NCBI GenBank assembly: GCA_947683425.1
Contig: CANTUQ010000106.1
Coordinates: 4,302,001 to 4,366,000 of the forward strand
Direction of reading: 5' to 3'
Length of the DNA: 64,000 bases
Source: Excoecaria cochinchinensis
Taxonomy: Eukaryota > Streptophyta > Magnoliopsida > Malpighiales > Euphorbiaceae
Below the pieces are notes generated by a model that had not been told where the DNA came from, ran no database searches, and was given only the letters and a program-made list of their open reading frames with translations. Of the stretch, positions 31,376 through 43,553 are shown one piece after another. The position numbers and the translations under genes are program-made. Numbering within the stretch: the stretch's first letter is position 1; each line of letters begins with the position of its first letter.

Positions 31376-33573
31376 TGTAACACCCGTTACCCGACCCATT
31401 GGAAGTCGGATACCAAATGTTACCCAAACTGATATACTAATCGATAATCTAGATATCGCTATCTATAATTTAATATCAAACTCGTATAAATCCAATCATT
31501 TCAGATTTTACAGAAAATCGGACAGAATTTCCCCTATACGGGTCACTATCCTCCTGTTAGACAGTAAAAAATTTCACTTCTATATCATCATTCACAATTT
31601 CACAACTCCAACCAAAACCAAATCATCCATCAAAATATCCCAACCTCCTCAAATATAACACCACACCAGAATAATTACATAACTCAGTTTCTACACATAC
31701 CAAAATTAAGAACCAAGGCATCCATTAACTTCTACATGTATATAAATATAACATCTTTCAAATGGTAATAACCATCAACAAAATAAATTACTTTGCATAA
31801 TTCTAAACTAGCACTTCTATGAAGCCATTCCAAAATCCAACTTCGATGCTTCAAAATAACAAAATAAATATATATATAAGCCCAAGTATCTATTTTGAAG
31901 TTAAGGACTTCTCCTGATTTCCTGATAGATTCCCAGCTAGCATTTCAGTCTAACATCTGTACCTCTGCGCAAAAATAAAATTCCACGCGCTAAGCAATTT
32001 GCTTAGTGGCAACTACTAAAATATCTTTTCTAAAACATCTCATACCACCAGTTTTAAATAAATAAAAAAATATCATGTGACAGAAAAATATAAATGGCAG
32101 ATATAGAATTTAGCAATACACATTTTGCTAACATACATAATTAAACATGCTAGTGTAAATATACATACATATAGATAGTTAGTTATCTTAATCATATAGA
32201 TAGTTATCTTAATCATAAAACTGAATTAATAAATTGTGCTGAATCAGTCAATTTCTCAATATTAAAATCAAGTTAAATAAATCAGTCATAATGCCCATAG
32301 TAACTCGATGGAATACCTTAAGTAGATACACGGGACTATGGATTGAAGTGGCCAATACCGGGCACTACACTTCAATCCTAGCTTGTAGGTTCTCAATAAC
32401 CTACAATACAACACAAAAAAATACCCACATCCATCACCATCGCATCAATTAAATTTCCATCCAGCGGTCAGCATAATTCTCAATATCTAACAGACACTCC
32501 ATGCAAACTCTAAATTTCCAACCGACACTCCAAAAAAAAAAATACATCCCTATGGCCGGCCAATTGTATCCTACCCATACATCCTATCGTTTACCAAGGG
32601 CAAGGATATTCTCTTTTATATTTTGAAATGTGATATTCATAATAATTTACAAACTTATAATCATATTAAGTTCCATTTCACTTCTCAATTTCTGTATTCT
32701 ATCATTCACATCCGGCAAACACACTATATCCTCATTCTCATCACACATTTCTCTTTATTTGGCCTTAATAAATCCATTTTTATAAATCAAACAATTGACA
32801 CGTATTCAATTCTCCATTTTCATACTTCTCACAACACATACAATTATGCACAAGTGTCAATATATATATATACATTGATTCAATAAGATAAAAAAAATCA
32901 TACAGCTAAATAAATTCCTATTTCAAAAAGAACTACACCTATACCTATATTTAATTTTAATCAATTAGTACATGCAACTACATGTCTCAATAATCTCATC
33001 ACTTTCATAATTTAGCAAATTATAAAGCTTCATATTATTTCTCACCACTCTAAAAAAAATCACATTTACTCAAAAGATTAACTTACGCATAAATTTTACG
33101 ATGTCTAAGCCATTACTAACAAAATCACGTCAAGCCAACACATATTTACTTAAAATATAATAAAAAGCATATAAATCAAGTAAGGAAATGTGAATTTTAG
33201 TGGTCGTAAACCTTGATATTCGGCAAAACAACTTCAATGGCTTCAATCAACTTCACAAAAATGAACTTAGATCTCCATTTATTTTTCTTTTCCCTTACTC
33301 TTCACATTTTCTCATTCCTCTTCACATATACACACAACAATTCAACCATAAACTCAATAAATCTCAATAATAATGTAAATTAACTTGATTATATCACTTA
33401 AAAATCAAAAATTTAACTTATTCTAAGCTTAGATCATTAAATTCCTATACTCAGAATTTCAAATCCCTAACTCCTAAAGAATTTGCCCCTAATTAATTTC
33501 CTTAAACTCCCAAAATACAAGCTAGAATTACTCACTGTAAGAGAGGGCTGATGGTGCAAATGGTGGCCGATGA
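31376..33573 (-). repeat. 5' LTR of the chromovirus, distal part
   Basis: On the - strand this part ends GGGTGTTACA at 31376. From 32230 to 33570 it matches the 3' LTR. It is interrupted at 33574 by the Athila element, and the rest resumes at 46841. It includes the 11-bp inverted repeat also seen at 21954-21992. Confidence 0.88.
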
Positions 33574-35197
33574 TGACGCGACCTCAGCAAGTGTACTGAA
33601 TCGGCAAGTAATACAGTGGGGTAATTTTTAAAACCCCAAGTTATCGTACCCAAGGGACTGAATTGTACAAGTGTTGATAAATAAATGTATGCTAAAGAAT
33701 TCCCAATTGTTGGAGTGATAAGTTATGTAATGCAAAATTAAGACAAATAACCGATGAAATAATTAATTCAACAACGTTAAAATAATCAATTTTAATAAAG
33801 ATTTGATAAAATGATTAACAGATCTTGCTAAGGAATACCCATTCTCCCCATAATACCATGCAAATGCTTAAACATAATAATTTTATATGCAATTCAGTGA
33901 ACAACCTAGCCTATACCCTAGCCTGCCTTTCGGATCCAGCTTCTCTAAAACATGCACCTACCATCCCGGATTCAGCATATAAATTAGTAATCAAAATAGG
34001 TCTTAAGTCCTGAGCTTAGATGGTCCTACCATCCCGGATTCAGACATCAAAACTCAATTATCTCTCACCATTCTGAACCTATTAAAATAGAAGTCCACAG
34101 ATTTAATTACCATCCCGGATTCATCAAATCAATGAAAATTGATAGAAATAGAACAGAGTATGTGTAAGTTCATAAAACGAATTACAATCAAAGATTATCA
34201 CGGTAGATCAATCTCAAACTTGTATTAATTTCAATAACAAACAGATTAATTTAGAGAAGATAAAACTGAAGCATATGCATAAATCAATCTACACAAAGCA
34301 TTCACACGGTTATTAGGGATTCAAGGCATCCCTTAATAAGAAAAGGAACTACTCACTCATGATTGAAATAAAAACTGAATTAAATAGAGAGAAATTGATA
34401 TTACCCATTTGAGATCTGAAAATGAAATTCTTACAATAATAAAAAATGACGTTCTTCAAACTGAATCAGCTAATAAGACTTCCAAAATGAATGATAACTT
34501 CTCCAATCCCCAAATTCTCCAGATCTATCCCAACTGAATAATTAATTGTAAAAATATATGAAAAATCTAAACTTAATTTGCAGAGAAAGAAAATAAGATA
34601 GCTCCCCTTAATGTCTAATTTCAGCCCCTATATAACAGTTAAAGTCAAACGGTGGCCTGACAATCTTTGATTTTGTCCAGATTTTATTCACATGCATGAT
34701 TTTTGGGTTACACGGCGGTATGGGAGTCTATCACTGCCGTGTAACTTCATACATGATGACAGTTCTTTGAAATATTTCTGTTTACACGTCGGTATGATAG
34801 TCCCTTACCACCGTGTAGCCACTTCTGGTCAGCATCTTTGATTTTTTTCCCATGAATAGCGCCGTTAAGCACGCTTCACACGGCGTTGAGAGAAGTCCTT
34901 ACCGCCTTGTATCCTCCTACGTAACTCAAAGTCCCGATGTACACGGCGGTAAGACAGCTCATTACCACCGTGTGATGTCCTTCTGCTGCCTTTTGATACT
35001 TTTGATCTTACATGGCGGTATGGAACTTTCTCACCACCGTGTAAGTACCTAAAACACCAAAACAACATTAAAAACTCACTTTAGTGTACCAAATAAAATC
35101 TAATAATACTTCAACAAAAACACACCGAAATAAGGGCTTCTAAACTCAAAAGTGAGCTGAAAATTCACATAAAAACAACATAGATTTGAACTTATCA
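33574..35197 (-). repeat. 3' LTR of the Athila element
   Basis: It starts TGATAAGTTC on the - strand at 35197 and ends CGCGTCA at 33574. It is closely similar to 45188-46835, with scattered substitutions; the other copy has an extra segment of about 22 bp near 46210. It holds five palindromes (about 34706-35045) and a TATA box near 34625-34640 on the - strand. Confidence 0.92.
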
Positions 35198-35214
35198 AAT
35201 ACCCCACACTTAGC
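35198..35214 (-). other. Polypurine tract of the Athila element
   Basis: On the - strand AAGTGTGGGGTATT directly precedes the LTR start TGATAAGTTC. GTGTGGGG tracts are usual for Athila. Two further copies of this core lie at 35922-35933 and 36765-36777. Confidence 0.85.
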
Positions 35215-36881
35215 TTTTGCTCGCCCTCGAGTAAAATGCCTCTTCAATTCCAGTTTTCTCAATTTCCAAGCAAGAAAATAGAAATTCAAAACACAAAGAA
35301 AACACTTAGCAAATTCCACTCGAGAGAAATTCTTACTTAAGCAAAATTCAAAAGAAGACAATACAAATAAATTTTCAGCGTGTGTGTGTGCAAAGGCCAA
35401 AACCAAAGTTTTAATAATTTTCAAAATTAAAATTCCAGCACCAATCAATCACTGACCAAATAAGTTAGTGCACGAATGCACTTCTGGTTTCTCAATTGAA
35501 ACACTAGAAACACCATAGGCCTCTCCTTTGATGCCGGAACCCGAATGTCATCTCTACTAAACAATTCAAGACATAAACATGATCATTAGGTCTTCAACAG
35601 ATTGTAATGCAAGGTTCAAGGTATGATGGCTATAAGAAAAATCAGAATAGTTCAACAATAAGAAAGCAACCACCCCTACCCAATCCTTTCATGACATCTT
35701 TTATTCCAAGCTAACAGAAAACTCCTCCTACGCTCTTCCCCTTTCAAGAGACGCAATACAAATTCCTTAAATTTTGATGAACAATTTCAAGATGAGAACA
35801 AGAAACACAACTTTATTGAATTCTCAATAACCGAATACGAAACACAATAATTAAATTTATATATATATATATTTATTTTTATTTTATTTTATTTTATTAT
35901 TTTTTTAGAGAGAAGATAAACTACCCCACACTTGAATATTTCAGTGACTTATAATCAGCTACAAATTCCATACCAAATCAACAAAGGTATTATCTTCATT
36001 TTCTTTTCCTTCCAACTTACTAAAATATTCAATCTAACTTGTTCTCTTGCTAATTAAATTGAGACTCCTTCACACCACCACATGAAATTCAATCACCCAA
36101 ACTTCCCAACAACAACCCCCCACAATCCTATAGTGGCAAGCTCTCCTATAAGGGTAAGCTAAAGGTTTTTTAGGTTTAATAGTAACAATAAGTTGTGCAA
36201 ACAAGAAAGTTCTCGAAATACGCATTTAGCATACTCAATTAGGCTCAAAATTAGCTAACAAGGGTAATTAATTCCATAGGTAGGAGAAAGTTTATTTAAA
36301 GTGACTTAACAAAGAAATATGCCTAAATTATGTCAAAATTCATGCCTTAATTGTTATATCGTTTCGAAGGGCAATGAGGAAGGTTCTAGTGCTCTAAAGA
36401 CTTTCTGATCAAGAGATTTCATGGCTGATTTTTCTCGACTTGTAAAAACTGGCCTGAGTGCAAAATATTGGAAATTTTAATTGTATGCTCTAGTTTGAAC
36501 AATGTTAGGAAGAAAAATTCTATTCAAGTTTGAAAATTAAGTTGGAATAACAACTTAAGGGCTTACTAAACTAATCATGAGAGAAATCAACCGGCTCAAA
36601 TCAAATAACTTAAATAATTAAAACAAGAAACACACAGCATGACACAAAGCATAACTAAAGCAAAAATAAAGTGCAAAAGTGTAAATAAATCAAACACAAA
36701 TAACTAAAATACTAAAGTAATACTAAAGGTTAGACACATTCAGTTATAATTTCACAGCAAGTTCCCACCCCACACTTACGAACTTGCTGTCCCCAGCAAG
36801 TAATCTAACCAAAAAGAAATCCAAAGTAAGAAGTACTGAAGTAACAAAATGTAAGATCAGAAAAACTCCCAGAAACTTTTT
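35215..36881 (-). other. 3' untranslated region of the Athila element
   Basis: AT-rich, no convincing ORF. It contains two extra polypurine-like cores and a low-complexity A/T stretch (about 35858-35910). I see nothing else I can name. Confidence 0.6.
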
Positions 36882-38126
36882 TCACTCTTGCGGAGGTGGT
36901 GGTGGAGGAAAGCGATCCATCATGGTCCGGTAAAATTGCTCCTGCTCCTACCGAGAAATGTGTATGGAATGCTCCAGCCTCTCCAAACTCTGTGCTTGCA
37001 TGGCTAACTGCTGCTCATGCATGTCTAAACGCCCCATAATCTGAACATTTTCGGCACGGGTATCCTCCATAAAGCTAATCCACTGATCCAATCGAGAATT
37101 AATCTGAGCTTGACCAGTCTACAAGGCTTCTAAATGCTCAGTAATTTGCGATAAGTCATAGGCTGGCATTGCTTGGCCGGGTCTTGTAGCAGCTGCACCT
37201 GCAGCCTCCTCTGGCTGCTCATCCTCATCCTCAGCCCCTTCCACTGGTAATTGTACTCGACCCCTTTCAATGAGTCGCAAGTATTCTTCCCGGGTGGACA
37301 ATCTGACTTGATCATGAAAATGATGGTCATCCACAATAATCCTCAAGTTCTTCAGCATCTTGAAGTCCATAAGATTGCTAGTTCCTAGATCTGTGCCTAA
37401 CGGACTGTGGCCTACTCTCTTGGCTAGAACAGTGACAATCCATCCGATTGCTATTTTCTTCACCTTCTTCGGATTTCCCTATAAATCCTCAAACTTCTTC
37501 CATAAATAATAAGCTCCATTCAACCTGATCCTGTGGACCATGCAGTGTAAAAACAGGGCTTCAGCTTGATTCACCACTCCTGCTGCTTCAACGTGTCCAT
37601 AGAATGAGAGCGCGAAAAATCTGTGCAAGATCCTCAATGCATGGTCTCGAAGATGATGTGCCTTAGACTGCCCAGTAACATATCGTGTAGCCGTGACTGG
37701 ATCTCGAATTGATTCCCAAATTGTTTGTTTATCCAAGTCTGGCACATATCGGGCACCATCCACTGGAAAACCCAGAGCGTCTGCGAACTCGTGAAATGTC
37801 AATGTATATTTCTTCTTGTTCAACCAAAATGTTACCTCCCCAGGGTCTTCCTCATCTTCATTATCGAGCTTGCAACTTACGGTTGCAAGGAAACCCCGGG
37901 TCAACTTCGGATGAACTCGCTCATTCTTCTGAAAAAATTATGTCCACCCTATCCCAGCAATCAACTCATTAATTTCTTCATTTATCCCCAGGCTCCGTAG
38001 TGAATCAAAATCTAGAAAGGTGGAGGGCAGGAATGTTGCCTCTGTTAGACATTGGAACGCAGTGTGGCACCTGGTTGGGACCCAAGAGGGTATCGAGCTA
38101 TCCCGAGAAGACGATGCCTGGTCCAT
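36882..38126 (-). pseudogene. ORF-1-like gene of the Athila element, in-frame stops
   Basis: A single frame from MDQASSSRDSS (38126) to a TGA at 36882-36884. Stops follow GIGWT (TAA, about 37939), WKKFEDL (TAG, about 37464) and LEAL (TAG, about 37118), with another TAG in the last 30 codons. Conserved blocks include FLDFDSLRSLGI, GEVTFWLNKKKYTLTFHEFA, DHALRILHRFFALSFYGH and AIGWIVTVLAKR. The C-terminus is Gln/Glu-rich and coiled-coil-like (MHEQQLAMQAQSLERLE) and ends with a run of prolines. The layout matches the ORF-1 genes of Tat-1 and Tat-2, although direct sequence similarity is low. Function is unknown. Confidence 0.72.
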
Positions 38127-39724
38127 TTTAGATCTTTTTGGAGCCACTGCATCAATAGATAAACACAATTAGAGGGGAAAACAAAGGCTTAAATTTGCAA
38201 CAAAATAGTAAGCTAGCCGAAATTGAGCTAAAAATAATGTGCAGAAACATTGAGAAATCAATGCTACAATGATAAACTTTAAAAATGACAGCACTTATGA
38301 TAATAATGCACCCCCAGGTTTCCTTAGTAGCAAATGCACAAAAAGAAATAGAATGGGAAAAATTACAGCATTCTCACTGCATTACCATACTGCCATCGTT
38401 CACATGCTTAAATTCCCATTCAAATGTTAATCACAGCTTGAGACAAACATATTGCATAGTATATAGAAGCCAAAAGATTGACCAATGTTGACAGCAGACT
38501 ATCTGACAGAGAAAGAAAGAATGAGATATACACTCATCCAGGCAATTCGTCAAACACTTAGTGGGCACACTTTTTTTTTTGTATATAAAACAAGCAATTC
38601 TCATTCAATTGTCACCCCAATTTTTTTCACTCATCATAAACAAACCACCAATTCAACAATGCAATAGAATTCAAGGGAATAAAACATAAATTCCAGTCAC
38701 CAATTAAAGGCATAACACACAAATAAAAAATAAAATAAAATGCAACCTAAATCCAACCACAAATCCAAAGAATTCAACATAATTCCAGCCAACAATTTCA
38801 AATTAAGACACAAAATCCAGCCATTAATTGAAAATTAACACACAAAATCCACTCATTTCTTAAAGAAAGAAAAAATCACGAGAAAAGGAATTGAAAAATG
38901 CCTAAACCCTAGAACAACATAGAAACAAAATTAAAAAGAAAAGAAGGAAAGAAATAAAAATAAGAAGAGAAGAATGAAGAGAACTCACTTGGATCGTAGG
39001 AGTGCAAATCTGATGTGCAAAAGATGTGCTTGAAATGTGATTTGACCAATGAGAATGAGGAATTTCAAAAACTTTGGGATACTGGGTAGAGAGAGATGAG
39101 AGAGGGAATTTTGGTGTTTTAAAAATGCCAAAAAGAAACTTGCGATTGTGGATTTTAAAAACAGGGTTTTTCATTTTACACGGCGGTATGAAGATACCAT
39201 ACCGCCGTGTAAAATGCCACTGGAACAAGGTATTTTTAAATCACGATTTACACGGCGGTATGAAGATACCATAGCGCCGTGTAAAATGCTACTGGAATCA
39301 GGTATTTTTAAAACCCGATATACACGGCGGTATGATTTACTCTCACTGCCATGTAAAATGAATTTTTAAGAGAGAAAAATTCCTGAAACAAGCAACAATT
39401 ATACCAAGCACTCCACAACATTATACACTATCCCTAAAACCGATTTTTGACCACTAAATGAAAAGAAAATTTTCCTGAAACTGAAAATAACTGGAACTAT
39501 ATAAAAATTCAAAATAAAAGAGAATAGAGTTAGAAATTATTTTAGTTCTAATTTTTGAGTCTTCAGCTCGACTTTGAACTTATCTCATTCGTCTTCGAAG
39601 GTAATGGTCACCGCTGCAAATTCAGCGTGGTTCTCAAAATATGGTTTTAATCGATGGCCATTTACCTTGAATTCCTCACTCCCAGGTTGCTTTCGGATTG
39701 TGATAGCTCCGAAATCAGTCACAC
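38127..39724 (-). other. Spacer between integrase and ORF-1 of the Athila element
   Basis: AT-rich with no real gene. It contains three palindromes (39172-39360). On the - strand a pyrimidine-rich run (CCCTCTCTCATCTCTCTCTACCC, about 39081-39103) follows, similar to plant core-promoter Y patches. On the - strand a GATGCAG splice-like site sits 42 bases before the ORF-1 ATG. It may hold the promoter and leader of ORF-1. Confidence 0.55.
39172..39360 (-). promoter_or_regulatory. Three-unit palindrome array upstream of Athila ORF-1
   Basis: Unit 1 is a perfect 19-bp inverted repeat (39172-39190 and 39198-39216) with a 7-base loop; the core is ACACGGCGGTATG. Units 2 and 3 are imperfect copies centred near 39267 and 39340, spaced 73 bp apart. 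The same ACACGGCGGTA palindrome occurs five times in each LTR upstream of its TATA box. A role in driving ORF-1 is inferred. Confidence 0.7.
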
Positions 39725-40760
39725 TTACGACTTCAATGGTCCCATCCATCGCGACTTCAGTTTTTCAGGAAATAACCTTAATCGACTATTATATAAGAGA
39801 ACTTTCATACCTGGAGTGAATTCCTTCCTGACCAATTTCTTGTCGTGCCATTTCTTTGTATTCTCCTTATACTTCTCTGCTCGTTGATATGACCAATAAC
39901 GTATCTCTTCTAGCTCATTCATCTGAAGAAGTCACTTCTCACCTGCACTCTTAACATCAAAATTAAGAAACTTGGTTGCCTAATAAGCCTTGTGCTCTAG
40001 TTCGACAGGGAGATGGCACGACTTACCATAGACAAGCTTAAACGGGGATAATCCTATAGGTGTTTTGAATGCAGTTCTATAAGCCCACAAAACTTCATCC
40101 AACCTCAAATACCAATCCTTTCTAGATGAATTTACAGTTTTCTCTAGGATCGATTTGAGTTCTCTATTAGATACCTCAACTTGTCCATTAGCTTGAGCGT
40201 GATATGGGGTGGTGATTTTGTGCCTCACACCAAATTTTTTCAATAGGGCAATAAATTGATGATTGACAAAATGCTTGCCCCCATCACTGATTATGGCCTT
40301 TGGTGTGCCGAACCTAGTGAAAATGTTCCTCCTAAGGAATTCTAGCACAATTTTTGCACCACAAGTTTTAGTAGCTATGGCCTCTACCCATTTGCTCACA
40401 TAATCCACTGCCACTAATATATACTCAAATCCAAAGGATATCGGGAAGGGCCCCATAAAATCTATCCCCCATACGTCAAACAATTCTACTTCAAGCACAT
40501 TAGTTAAAGGCATCTAATCTCTCTTGAAAATATTGCCTATCCTTTGGCACCTATCACATATTTTCACAAAAACTTGGACATCCCTAAACATAGTAGGCCA
40601 ATAAAAACCAGAAGATAAAATTTTTAATACCATTCTATTTAGCCCATGGTGCCCACCGGCTTCCCCACTGTGACATGCCTTGATGATCTCACCCGTCTCT
40701 TCATCTGAGACACACCTTCTCAGCACTTGATCAGCACACAAACGGAATAGGTAGGGGTCA
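39725..40760 (-). pseudogene. pol: Athila integrase, broken
   Basis: The zinc domain (40741-40514) shows CHSGEAGGHHG and ICDRCQR. The core (40513-39980) has GIDFMG, AIISDGGKHF and NGQVEVSNRE, so the D,D,E residues are present. The C-terminus includes QRAEKYKENTKKWHDKK and ends near 39725. A TAG after HKAY sits where Trp is expected, and a TGA before LLQMNELEE where Arg is likely. It would insert the element DNA. Confidence 0.88.
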
Positions 40761-40786
40761 TCCCAGATGTAATGTTTGGCATCAGC

Positions 40787-41439
40787 TTACAGCTTCTTCC
40801 TTTGCTGCCACGTGAAGTCCTTTGGCATAAATCCTCCTGCAAGAAAATTAGCTATATCAGCAAACCAGGGGACAAAAAGTTCAGCTGCAAACAGAGCACA
40901 GATATGTTCATCAGGGAATAAATCTGAAATCTCCCCTTTCTCAATGTGTTCATTCTCCAGTCTTGACAAGTGATCCGCTACAAAATTCTCCGCTCCCTTT
41001 TTATCTTTGATTTCTAGGTCGAATTCTTGCAATAGGAGCACCCATCGGATCAATCCTGGCTTAGATTCTTTTTTGGCAAACAAATGTCTCAAAGCCGCAT
41101 GGTCCGACCACACCACGATTTTTGCACCCAGCAAATACGGTCTGAACTTGTCAAAAGCATACACGATTGCAAGAAGTTCTTTCTCAGTTGTGGTGTAGTT
41201 AACTTGAGCTCCTGTCAAAATATGACTTGCATAGTAAACCGCACAAAATACCTTATATCGCTGCTGTCCAAGACTGCCCCAACTGCAAAGTCACTAGCGT
41301 CACACATTAATTCAAATGGCAAATTCCAATCCGGAGATATAATCACCGGGGCTGAAATGAGCCTTCGCTTCAAAGTTTTAAAAGCTAGTATGCATTCACT
41401 ATCAAAATTAAAAACATCTTTCATAAGCAAATTGGACAA
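40787..41439 (-). pseudogene. pol: Athila RNase H, frameshifted
   Basis: The first block (41439-41215) has FELMCDASDFAVGAVL, then loses frame. The second block (41218-40787) has NYTTTEKELLAIVYAFDKFRPYL, WSDHAALRHL and VADHLSRL. It removes RNA from the hybrid during reverse transcription. One frameshift near 41260 separates the two parts. Confidence 0.86.
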
Positions 41440-42330
41440 AGGCTTGGTAATTTTTGAAAAATCTTTGATAAAACGGCGGTAAAATCCCGCATGTCCTAAG
41501 AAACTTCTAATGCCTGGGTGGTAACTTCTCTATTACCTCTACTTTAGCCTTATCAACCTCTATCCCCTTCTCAGAAATTTTGTGCCCAAGCATAATACCT
41601 TCTCTCACCATAAAATGACATTTTTCCCAATTCAGTACTAAATTGGTTTCCTTACACCTCTGTAGCACCAAATCCAGATGCCTTAGACAGCTCTCAAAAT
41701 CACTCCCATAAATGGTGAAGTCGTCCATAAATACCTCCATAAATTTTTCTAAGAATTCATGAAATATCGCCATCATGCACCGCTGAAACGTAGCCAGTGC
41801 ATTGCACAACCCGAAGGGCATTCTCCTATATGCAAACGTGCCATAAGGGCAGGTTAAAGTTGTTTTCTCTTGATCTTCAAGGGCTATAGGAATTTGTAAA
41901 TATCCAGAGTACCCATCTAAAAAGCAATAAAACTTATTCCCTACTAACCTTTCCAACATTTGATCAAAAATGGTAATGGAAAATGATCTTTTCTGGTGGC
42001 ATTATTCAATCTTCTATAATCAATACAGACTCTCCAACCGTAACTGTACGAGTTGGAATTAACTCATCTAACTCATTCCTTACCACTGTCATTCCCCCTT
42101 TCTTAGGGACACATTGCACTGGACTAACCCATCTGCTGTCGGAAATAGGATAGGTTATACCTGAATTAAGGAGCTTAAGTACCTCCTTCTTTACCACTTC
42201 TTGCATGGCTGGGTTAAGTCTCCTTTGTGGCTGAGCTACTGGTTTGCATTCTTCCTCCATGAGGATCTGGTGGGTGCAGTAGCTTGGATTTATCCCCTTT
42301 AAGTCTGATGTTTCCCATCCAACAGTTTCC
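41440..42330 (-). pseudogene. pol: Athila reverse transcriptase, frameshifted
   Basis: The N-terminal part (in the block ending at 42006) reads QRRLNPAMQEVVKKEV, SRWVSPVQCVPKKGG and TRTVTVGESV; the frame is lost at about 42020. The main block (41959-41507) has FYCFLDGYSGYLQIPI, MPFGLCNALATFQRCM and the catalytic VFMDDFTIYG. FLGHAGFYRRF-type sequence follows in another frame near 41480. At least two frameshifts are present. Confidence 0.87.
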
Positions 42331-43553
42331 TGGTGTTTTTTTAGTACCTCCATCAACATTTTCTCCTCATCACCTGATAACAAAGAAGAAATGATTACCG
42401 GTTTTTTTTCATTCTCCAAAAATATATATTTTAAATGAGAAGGAAGAGGTTTAAGTTCAGAATTTGACTCCCCCTTTTTTGGATCAGGTTCTTCTTGTTG
42501 TTCTTCCTCTACAACTGCTATCGCTTTTCTTTCCATCTCATCTTCCAATTTATCATCATCCAATGAATGCACCACAATTTCTTCCAGTGCATCAGCTACC
42601 AACACATTTTCTTGAGTTTCCTCCACACATTTATCTACTGCATCCACAAAATAAATAGATTCCTCCATATCGTTTAATGGGTATTTTTGAGCTTTATTCA
42701 TATCCACCACTATCTTTTCATCATTGAATCGTAGGGTAATAGTTTGACCATGTACATCGATCAAAGCCTTTGTTGTGTTCAAAAATGGCCTCCCCACTAT
42801 AAGTGGTATCTTATGGTCTTCCTCCATCTCCATTACTACAAAATCCACCGGGAAAATGAATTTTCCCACTTTCACTAGCAGATCTTCTATCACCCCCTTA
42901 GGTCTCCTTACTGATCTATCTGCAAGTTAGAGCCTCATGCCCGTCTCCTTGAGCTCTCCAAGACTAAGTTTCCTACAAATAAAATATGGCATCAGATTTA
43001 TGCTAGCACCTAAATCACATAGAGCACTCCCATAAAAATTTTCACCAATTTCACATGGTAACATAAAACTACCTGGATCCTCCAATTTTTTAGGAATCTT
43101 ATTCATTATTAAAGCGCTACAATTTTCTGTAAGTTGCACAGTTCCATGCCCTTCTAATTTCTTTTTATTTGAACATAATTCTTTCATAAATTTTGCATAA
43201 TTGGGCATGGGAGCTAAGGCCTCTGCAAATGGTAGGTTAATGTGCAGTTTCTTAAATATTTCTAAAAATCTAGCCAATTGCTCATTTTTCTTTTCCTTTC
43301 TGGCCACAGCAGGAAATGACAACCTATTAATATCAAGATCCTCTGCTCTGGGATTCACCGGACTTTTACCTTTATCATCTGTAGGAGCATTTTTATTTAC
43401 TTCCAACATAGAGTTAGAATTACTTACCTTTCGTGTAGGCTCCCCCTTACCTGAAGATGGTGAAGATGTTTTACCTTGGACTTTGTTTTGTGTTACCTCC
43501 TTGCCACTCCTCAATGTAATTGCCTTTGCCTCTTCCTTGGGATTACGATCCAC
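42331..43553 (-). pseudogene. pol: Athila protease region
   Basis: CDLGASINLMPYFICRKL near 42980 is the protease active-site region, with DLGAS in place of the usual DTGA/DSGA. A TAA after ETGMRL breaks the frame at about 42924. VIEDLLVKVGKFIFPVDFVV and VGRPFLNTTKALIDV follow. The N-terminal part is Lys/Ser-rich linker from Gag. Confidence 0.85.

Noticed and set aside
34852..35068. Frames encoding repeats like HGGxELSxRRV
   Set aside because: They are translations of the palindrome array in the Athila LTR.
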